From CAZXCQ01 sp964639275 (GTDB lineage Bacteria > Desulfobacterota > DSM-4660 > Desulfatiglandales > Desulfatiglandaceae): 9,325 nt of DNA. Every line of letters starts with the position of its first letter. Position 1 is the first letter of the stretch. The DNA is taken from the NCBI GenBank assembly GCA_964639275.1, contig CAZXCQ010000250.1, positions 1 through 9,325 of the forward strand, given 5' to 3'. A program made the position numbers and the translations under genes. The notes beneath the pieces were generated by a model. That model searched no databases. It saw only the letters and a list, made by a program, of their open reading frames with translations, and was not told where the DNA came from. Positions 4,906-9,325 of the stretch are shown here, piece after piece.

Positions 4906-6324
4906 TCATGGGCTTATCCCATGCTGCTTCATTTTTCTCCACAGGGTGGTCCTTCCCCAGCCCAAGAGGTCAGCGGCCTTTGTCCTCCGGCCTCTTGCCT
5001 TTATCAGGGCCTCCATGATGATTTTCTTTTCCGTGGATGACCAGGTCTCTGTTTTACCTTTTCTTTCCAAATCCACCACACCCGGCTGCCCAGAGGTCAG
5101 GGGCCAGTCTTCACCGGTCGATTTTTTCTGGAGGTCAAAATTCTTTTCTGTAAGATAGGCAGGAAGGTGTCTTGGATGGATGAGTCCTCCCCGGGAGATA
5201 TTTACTGCATATTCAATGATGTTTCTGAGTTCCCTTACATTACCGGGGTAATGGTAATCTGAAAGGATTCGAATGGTCCTGCTCGAAAACCCGCCGATAT
5301 TCTTTTTGAATTGGGCAGCGAAGGTGTTGAGAAAATGATCGATCAGGAGCCTGATGTCATCACCCCGCTCTCTTAGAGGCGCCAGGTGCACACGGACCAC
5401 ATTGAGCCTGAAGAGGAGATCGTCCCTGAAACTCCCCTCCCTGACCATTTGTTCAAGGTTTCGATGGGTGGCGGCAATGACCCTTACATCGGCCTGAAAA
5501 CCCCTGGTGCTCCCCAAGGGATAGATCACCCTGTCATCAAGAAAGGTCAGCAGTTTGACCTGGAGGGGAAGCGAGAGATCACCGATTTCCGTAAGATAAA
5601 GGGTGCCATGGTGGGCCAGACGAAATCGCCCCGGTTTGTTTTCGACCGCTCCGGTGAAGGCCCCTTTCTGGTGCCCGAAAAGCTCTGATTCCAGCAGAGT
5701 CTCGGGTAATGCCCCGCAATTGACCTTGATAAAGGGGCCCTTGGCCCTGTTTGAGGCCTGATGGATCGCCTCTCCCACCAGGTCCTTCCCCGTACCGGTC
5801 TCACCTGTGATAAGCACGGAAGAATCGCTCTGGGCAACAACAGGGAGGATCTGAAAGATCTTTTCCATCTGTGGACTCTTGCCGACAAGGGATCCGAGGC
5901 TATAGGCTTGCCCTGTCTTTTCCTCCCGCGCCCGAAGGGGCCGCATGTCTTCTACTGTTTCGAGAAAACCGACCATCTTGCCTTCGATGTCTTTGAGGGG
6001 AGCTATCGTAATCCGGACGGGGATTCGCTGGCGAATGCGGTTGATGAGATCGCTTTCCACACAGGGCGGTGCAGCTTCTCCGCTCAGGTCCATGGCAGGG
6101 CAGCCTCGGATGCATATCCTGTTGCGAAGGACAGAATAACAGGGAATGCCTTGGACCTCTCCACGGGAGAAGCCGGTAAGCGCTTCCAGGGCCTGATTTA
6201 GGAAGACGATCCTACGCTTCACATCAAGCACCATAACGCCCAAGGGAATTTCATCAAAAAGCGAGCGGAAGGCAACGGGCAAAGAAAAGAGCCCGATGAC
6301 CTCTGGCAGATCAATCCTGCACAA
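4906..6324 (-). CDS. PAS-domain sigma-54-dependent transcriptional activator (NtrC family)
   Basis: A 472-aa bacterial enhancer-binding protein. Residues about 20-128 form a PAS sensor (IPLGVMVLD, FLNQALEALTGFS) containing four cysteines, C62, C71, C75 and C88. About 145-375 is the AAA+ domain: Walker A GETGTGKD 174-181, the sigma-54-contacting GAFTGA 221-226, arginine-finger region FRDDLLFRLN 299-308, and YPGNVREL 359-366. Residues about 430-472 are a Fis-type helix-turn-helix (TKAADLLGWGRTTLWRKM). Walker B reads LYLTEIG: the usual Asp is T245, while E246 remains. There is no receiver domain, so the input is probably sensed by PAS directly. The start is TTG 6324 with GGAG about 10 nt upstream; no in-frame ATG precedes it before a stop. 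It heads the minus-strand block and is divergent from the permease. Likely target: the sigma-54 promoter at 3850-3864, perhaps others. Confidence 0.95.
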   Translation of the reverse strand: MCRIDLPEVIGLFSLPVAFRSLFDEIPLGVMVLDVKRRIVFLNQALEALTGFSRGEVQGIPCYSVLRNRICIRGCPAMDLSGEAAPPCVESDLINRIRQRIPVRITIAPLKDIEGKMVGFLETVEDMRPLRAREEKTGQAYSLGSLVGKSPQMEKIFQILPVVAQSDSSVLITGETGTGKDLVGEAIHQASNRAKGPFIKVNCGALPETLLESELFGHQKGAFTGAVENKPGRFRLAHHGTLYLTEIGDLSLPLQVKLLTFLDDRVIYPLGSTRGFQADVRVIAATHRNLEQMVREGSFRDDLLFRLNVVRVHLAPLRERGDDIRLLIDHFLNTFAAQFKKNIGGFSSRTIRILSDYHYPGNVRELRNIIEYAVNISRGGLIHPRHLPAYLTEKNFDLQKKSTGEDWPLTSGQPGVVDLERKGKTETWSSTEKKIIMEALIKARGRRTKAADLLGWGRTTLWRKMKQHGISP

Positions 6325-6683
6325 GATCCTGTTTCTCCATAAGTGACGGAAGTTAAAGCCTTTACCGGTACAAATTCAGATAACTCGGATAGATCATTTT
6401 ATATCCGATCAATACCCCTTTTCAGACTCCCATTGGAAAGGGACGGGGAAGGGCTCAGATTCCGCGAAAGCCCTTAAAAAAACTCCTATTTAAACCAGGC
6501 TATCAGAAAACCAGATTGAAATAAAGCATGGATTAATCTCTTGACTGATCAGCCTATATTGAATATGGTGCCAGCCTGAATGGCCGAGCCAATCCAGGTC
6601 ACGAAAGACGATGACAACAGGGGCTGAAAAAAAGCCCTTGCATCTCGGAGGGTTTCAAAAAACTGAGGTAAGGAGGTCTATGG
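6325..6683. other. Divergent intergenic region between activator and permease
   Basis: No gene is seen in these 359 bp. It must contain the promoters for both divergent genes. A sigma-70-like candidate for the permease is listed separately. GGGCTGAAAAAAAGCCC (about 6620-6637) can fold into a small hairpin, and CCCTTGCATCTCGGAGGG follows it, within the presumed permease leader. A loose GG-N10-GC match on the minus strand (TGGTTTTCTGATAGC, near 6498-6512) is too weak to call as sigma-54. Confidence 0.5.
6541..6569 (+). promoter_or_regulatory. Candidate sigma-70 promoter for the permease gene
   Basis: TTGACT (6541-6546) and TATGGT (6564-6569) are separated by 17 bp. The -35 matches five of six consensus bases and the -10 four of six. 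It would give a leader of about 105 nt to the ATG at 6684. This is the best pair in the region but remains a consensus match only. Confidence 0.4.
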
Positions 6684-7646
6684 ATGATACAACCCGCGAA
6701 GATATGGCTCACGGCCTTGTTGAGCATTCTCTTATTTCTTGCCTTGGTCGATGGTGTGGGTGCCACAGAACTGTCTCAAACCGCTGAAGCCCCGGCCCAG
6801 ACGCACCACTGGTGGTTCTGGCCGCTGCTTCTGCTGGTGGTAACCTTTTTGATGGGGATATTTGCAGTGCTTGGGGGCGTGGGGGGTGGCGTCCTTTTTG
6901 TCCCCATCATCAGCGGATTTTTCCCCTTCCATTTGGACTTTGTACGCGGGGCCGGGCTGCTTGTGGCCCTCTCAGGGGCCCTCGCCGCGGGCCCCGGTCT
7001 TCTCAAGATGAACCTGGCAAGCCTTAGGCTTGCTATCCCGGTGGCCCTTATTGCCTCAACCTGTGCCATAATTGGGGCCATGATCGGGCTGGCCTTACCC
7101 ACAGACATTGTACAGGTCTCTCTCGGCGTGACCATCGTCGGTATCTGTGTGCTTATGTTGAAGGCAAAAAAGTCAGAGCTTCCTGATGTCCCGGTGGCGG
7201 ACAGGCTTTCCTCGGCCCTCAGGATCTATGGAGTTTATCAGGAGAGAAGTACCGGCAAGATCATCGACTGGAAGATCCACCGGACTCCCCTGGGGCTGGG
7301 TCTATTTATTGTCATCGGCATCATGGCCGGGATGTTCGGCCTTGGCGCTGGCTGGGCCAACGTGCCGGTATTAAACCTCTTGATGGGAGCACCTTTGAAG
7401 ATCAGCGTGGCGACCAGCAAATTTCTCCTGTCCATCACAGACACCTCCGCTGCCTGGATTTACATGAATCAGGGATGCGTCATCCCCATGATGGTCGTGC
7501 CTTCGCTGGTGGGAATCATGCTGGGCTCCTTTCTAGGCGTCCGGCTTCTGGCCATAGCCAAACCCGGGGTTATCCGGTGGATCGTGATCGGAATGCTGGC
7601 CTTTGCCGGCATCAAGGCCCTCTTGAAGGGGCTCGGCATAGGATAA
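6684..7646 (+). CDS. TauE/SafE-family (TSUP) membrane permease
   Basis: A 320-aa inner-membrane protein of the TauE/SafE family (PF01925, by recognition), whose members export or import sulfite, sulfonates such as taurine or sulfoacetate, or other small anions. The N-terminus (1-28) looks like a signal peptide or signal anchor, ending GVGA-TE. About eight membrane segments follow, arranged as two related halves: GGVGGGVLFVPIISGFFPFH (64-83) and GMFGLGAGWANVPVLNLLMG (216-235), each followed by a conserved helix (e.g. VATSKFLLSIT, 242-252). A soluble loop at about 160-200 links the halves. Start ATG 6684 has AAGGAGGT 6 nt upstream. An ATG at 6680 is out of frame. The substrate cannot be read from sequence. 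Sulfite or a sulfur compound is plausible for a sulfur-metabolising host. The next genes, a three-helix membrane protein and a CBS protein, may be accessory. Confidence 0.9.
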   Translation: MIQPAKIWLTALLSILLFLALVDGVGATELSQTAEAPAQTHHWWFWPLLLLVVTFLMGIFAVLGGVGGGVLFVPIISGFFPFHLDFVRGAGLLVALSGALAAGPGLLKMNLASLRLAIPVALIASTCAIIGAMIGLALPTDIVQVSLGVTIVGICVLMLKAKKSELPDVPVADRLSSALRIYGVYQERSTGKIIDWKIHRTPLGLGLFIVIGIMAGMFGLGAGWANVPVLNLLMGAPLKISVATSKFLLSITDTSAAWIYMNQGCVIPMMVVPSLVGIMLGSFLGVRLLAIAKPGVIRWIVIGMLAFAGIKALLKGLGIG

Positions 7647-7740
7647 CTCTCCAATAAGTTTGGGCCTGTGCGATATGAGAGCCTGTCCTGCACCGGAGCC
7701 GGGATCGGGGGAGGCCTATCAAGTTCGGCATGACGAATAA

Positions 7741-7938
7741 CAAGATTGATGAATTCGTAAAAAGCCGTCACCCCGTTGAAGCTTGTGCCGGACTCGATCC
7801 GGTAAACGGGGGCCGGGGGTTTTGTAATTGCCTAAAAGAACTGGATCCCGGCCCCTCGGCCATGAGCTCGGAGCCAAATGGCTTTCGCCGCAATGACGAA
7901 AAGAGAGGGTTTTAGACTCTTTAGAATTGATCAAGATT
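7741..7938. repeat. MITE/REP-like palindromic element flanked by CAAGATT repeats
   Basis: The 359-bp gap between permease and membrane protein is largely this element. The left end GATGAATTCGTAAAAAG (7748-7764) and the right end read inversely from 7931 (ATCAATTCTAAAGAG) form imperfect terminal inverted repeats. Inside, CGTCACCCCG and GCAATGACG are a second inverted pair, resembling the CGTCATTCCGGCGAAAGC-type dispersed repeats common in Desulfobacterota genomes. A 7-bp direct repeat CAAGATT flanks it (7741-7747 and 7932-7938) and may be a target-site duplication. There is no transposase; an open frame of about 61 codons inside is not gene-like. Confidence 0.6.
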
Positions 7939-8005
7939 ACTATGAGACGGCTAATATTTTCAAAAGAGAAGCGGTCTTTAAGACATAAAACGGGGAGGAA
8001 GAGTC

Positions 8006-8431
8006 ATGTCTGACAAAGTGCAAGCAACGCTTGAAGCAAGCCCGGAACAGCTCCGCTATGCCGGTATCCTCGAAAAGGGAATGTACATTGGGTTACTCTT
8101 GCTTCTTATCACCTTTGCCATCTATGCCTTTGGTGTTATGAAGCCCTATATCCCTCTGGAAAAAATCTCCAGCTTCTGGGGCATGAACGTACATGATTAC
8201 CTCCACCATGCCAAAATCAATAATGGCTGGGGCTGGGTTGCGATGCTTAAGTATGGGGACTTTATTAATTTTATCGGGGTGGCGATTCTGGCGGGTGTGA
8301 CCATCATATGCTATCTGACGATTATTCCCATTCTTCTCAGAAATGAAGACAAGGTTTATGCCCTATTGGCGTTTCTCGAAGTCGTGATCCTATCGCTGGC
8401 GGCAAGCGGGATTCTTGCTGTGGGTCATTGA
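8006..8431 (+). CDS. Three-helix membrane protein, unknown function
   Basis: A 141-aa protein I do not recognise. There is a short cytoplasmic-type N-terminus (1-24), TM1 about 26-45, a 40-residue hydrophilic loop, TM2 about 86-111 and TM3 about 117-139. The loop contains a histidine-rich patch, HDYLHH (63-68), plus W58, W75 and W77; the protein ends in H141. Histidines at this spot could bind a metal or haem, but nothing confirms that. Start ATG has GGGGAGG 7 nt upstream. It follows the permease across the MITE-like element and is 59 bp ahead of the CBS gene with the same strand, so the two probably form an operon. A role as accessory subunit of a transporter or a membrane sensor is inference only. 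Confidence 0.85.
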   Translation: MSDKVQATLEASPEQLRYAGILEKGMYIGLLLLLITFAIYAFGVMKPYIPLEKISSFWGMNVHDYLHHAKINNGWGWVAMLKYGDFINFIGVAILAGVTIICYLTIIPILLRNEDKVYALLAFLEVVILSLAASGILAVGH

Positions 8432-8490
8432 GAAAAGGGGCACGAGGAGAGTCAATACCGATCCATTTTTACGGTCAAGGAGAATAGCGG

Positions 8491-9039
8491 ATGTTTATCA
8501 AAAGGACAGTAAGAGACCTGATGATTCCCCTCGATAGATACTCGGTGGTAAACCCGAATAGCACGTTGCGAGAGGCGGTATTGAGCCTGAGACAGTCATA
8601 TTGTCAGTTGGAGACGGGGATGTGTACCGAGGTGGGCCCTCGCTCCGTCATGGTGGTTGACAACCAGGGGAGGCTTGTCGGTATGCTCGATTTCCCAACT
8701 ATCCTCAGGACCCTGATTCCTGAGGTAGCCGGTGGTCTGACTGCCAGATTAGAGGCGCTCGAAGTGACCATCGCCTTTGCCCAGGCCGATTCCGTATCCC
8801 TGGATGAGGCACGAGCCGACTTCAAGGAACGTGTCATAAGGAATGCAGGTGTAAAGGTAAAGGACATCATGCTCAAGACGAGGGGAACCATTCAGGCCGA
8901 TGCCAGCCTCACCGAAGCACTCAAGTTGATTTTCCGTAATAAGATAACCAAAATCCCTGTGTATGAAGGGAATAAACTGGTCGGGATAATCCGCGATACA
9001 GACCTTTTTTTGGCCGTTGCTGAGATATTAGCGGAATAA
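8491..9039 (+). CDS. Two-CBS-domain protein
   Basis: A 182-aa soluble protein with a pair of CBS motifs (a Bateman module): CBS1 about 8-75 (VRDLMIPLDRYSVV, then VMVVDNQGRLVGML) and CBS2 about 122-180 (VKVKDIMLKT, then KIPVYEGNKLVGIIRDTDLF). CBS pairs bind adenosine nucleotides (AMP, ATP, SAM) and regulate partner proteins. Between the domains is an unusually long linker (76-121), and CBS1 carries an insertion with two cysteines (C38, C45) around QSYCQLETGMC. There is no catalytic or transmembrane domain. Start ATG has AAGGAG 8 nt upstream. It is co-directional with the membrane protein 59 bp before it, so an energy-sensing regulator of that protein or the permease is plausible. Confidence 0.9.
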   Translation: MFIKRTVRDLMIPLDRYSVVNPNSTLREAVLSLRQSYCQLETGMCTEVGPRSVMVVDNQGRLVGMLDFPTILRTLIPEVAGGLTARLEALEVTIAFAQADSVSLDEARADFKERVIRNAGVKVKDIMLKTRGTIQADASLTEALKLIFRNKITKIPVYEGNKLVGIIRDTDLFLAVAEILAE

Positions 9040-9091
9040 GTCTTTGCGCGACCTACTCCCAACCCTTCCCGCGCTGCCGTTTGCAACCCCT

Positions 9092-9112
9092 TTTGTCCCT
9101 AACCCGGACAAA
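9092..9112 (+). terminator. Hairpin downstream of the CBS gene, possible terminator
   Basis: TTTGTCC-CTAACCC-GGACAAA is a perfect 7-bp stem with a 7-nt loop, 53 bp after the CBS stop. No T-run follows, so it is at best an atypical intrinsic terminator or a processing/stability hairpin. Confidence 0.3.
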
Positions 9113-9153
9113 CCAGAAATAGGATATTCGTAACACTTTAGCTTTTGAAATCC

Positions 9154-9241
9154 GGGCAATGGGAATTCCCTTTTTCGGTCTCAGACAGGCCTGCCTGCCG
9201 CAGGCAGGGATACACCCTTCAAAACGGAACTCCCATTGCCC
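9154..9241. repeat. Nested palindrome, REP-like element
   Basis: Outer arms GGGCAATGGGAATTCC (9154-9169) and GGAACTCCCATTGCCC (9226-9241) are inverse repeats of 16 bp with one mismatch. In the centre is the perfect hairpin CCTGCCTG-CCG-CAGGCAGG (9190-9208). The whole can fold into one long cruciform-like structure of 88 bp. There is no open reading frame. It is either a dispersed repeat or a structured RNA in the CBS transcript. The rest of 9040-9325 shows no gene that I can support. Confidence 0.6.
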
Positions 9242-9325
9242 TGTCCAGGTATAAGGGCTCGCTCAAAAACAACTTCACATTTTCCCATCTCAGCTTCGGG
9301 CCATCTTCGGTCGCCGCTCAATCGT

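Noticed and set aside
5386..6201. Plus-strand open frames of 100 and 146 codons within the activator gene
   Set aside because: They are antisense to a well-supported AAA+ gene and lack motifs or ribosome-binding sites.
7818..7831. GG-N10-GC sigma-54-like sequence upstream of the membrane protein
   Set aside because: The -12 TTGC fits but the -24 part (GGGTTT) is poor; it is inside a repeat and 175 bp from the gene.
7730..7915. 61-codon ORF after the permease
   Set aside because: It lies almost wholly inside the MITE-like palindromic element and its composition is not protein-like.
8770..8800. AFAQAD in the CBS protein as another FAEAG tail
   Set aside because: Only five or six residues look alike. 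It lies in the inter-CBS linker, and the following A-R-E-L pattern is not matched.

Overview
The window looks like chromosomal DNA of a Desulfobacterota (former Deltaproteobacteria) member. This is inferred from the abundance of stand-alone response regulators, a PAS-type sigma-54 activator with a cysteine-rich sensor segment, a NifX/NifB-like small protein, a TauE/SafE permease, and REP/MITE-like palindromes with TIRs like GATGAATTCGTAAA. No rRNA, tRNA, CRISPR array or transposase gene is seen, so the taxonomic call rests on gene style only.

Layout. Bases 1-384 are AT-rich and non-coding, with several TGTTGCA/TGCAAC boxes. A plus-strand gene (385-2385) encodes an unusual LonA protease. It lacks most of the normal N-terminal substrate domain and carries a complete response-regulator receiver domain inserted just before the AAA+ module. 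Facing it is a minus-strand signalling block (6324 down to 2458). In transcription order this holds a PAS/AAA+/Fis sigma-54 activator; a NifX-like protein overlapping a single-domain receiver; and, behind a good sigma-54 promoter at about 3850-3864, a 63-aa protein, a degenerate receiver without any phosphorylation residues, a 58-aa overlapping ORF, and a normal receiver. The 63-aa protein, the degenerate receiver and the last receiver share one C-terminal-type motif (x-A-x-x-FAEAG-x4-A-x-E).

Divergent from the activator, on the plus strand, is a second block: a TauE/SafE-family permease (6684-7646), a 184-bp MITE-like element flanked by 7-bp direct repeats, an unrecognised three-helix membrane protein (8006-8431) and a two-CBS-domain protein (8491-9039). 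The window ends in non-coding DNA with nested palindromes.

How it may work together (inference). No histidine kinase is present, so the receivers are orphans. A reasonable model is a sigma-54-controlled phospho-signalling module whose output includes regulated proteolysis by the receiver-Lon hybrid. The FAEAG motif would be a candidate recognition or interaction tag shared by a free small protein, a phosphorylatable receiver and a locked pseudo-receiver. The permease/CBS block is more likely a separate transport function, possibly for sulfur oxyanions or organosulfonates.
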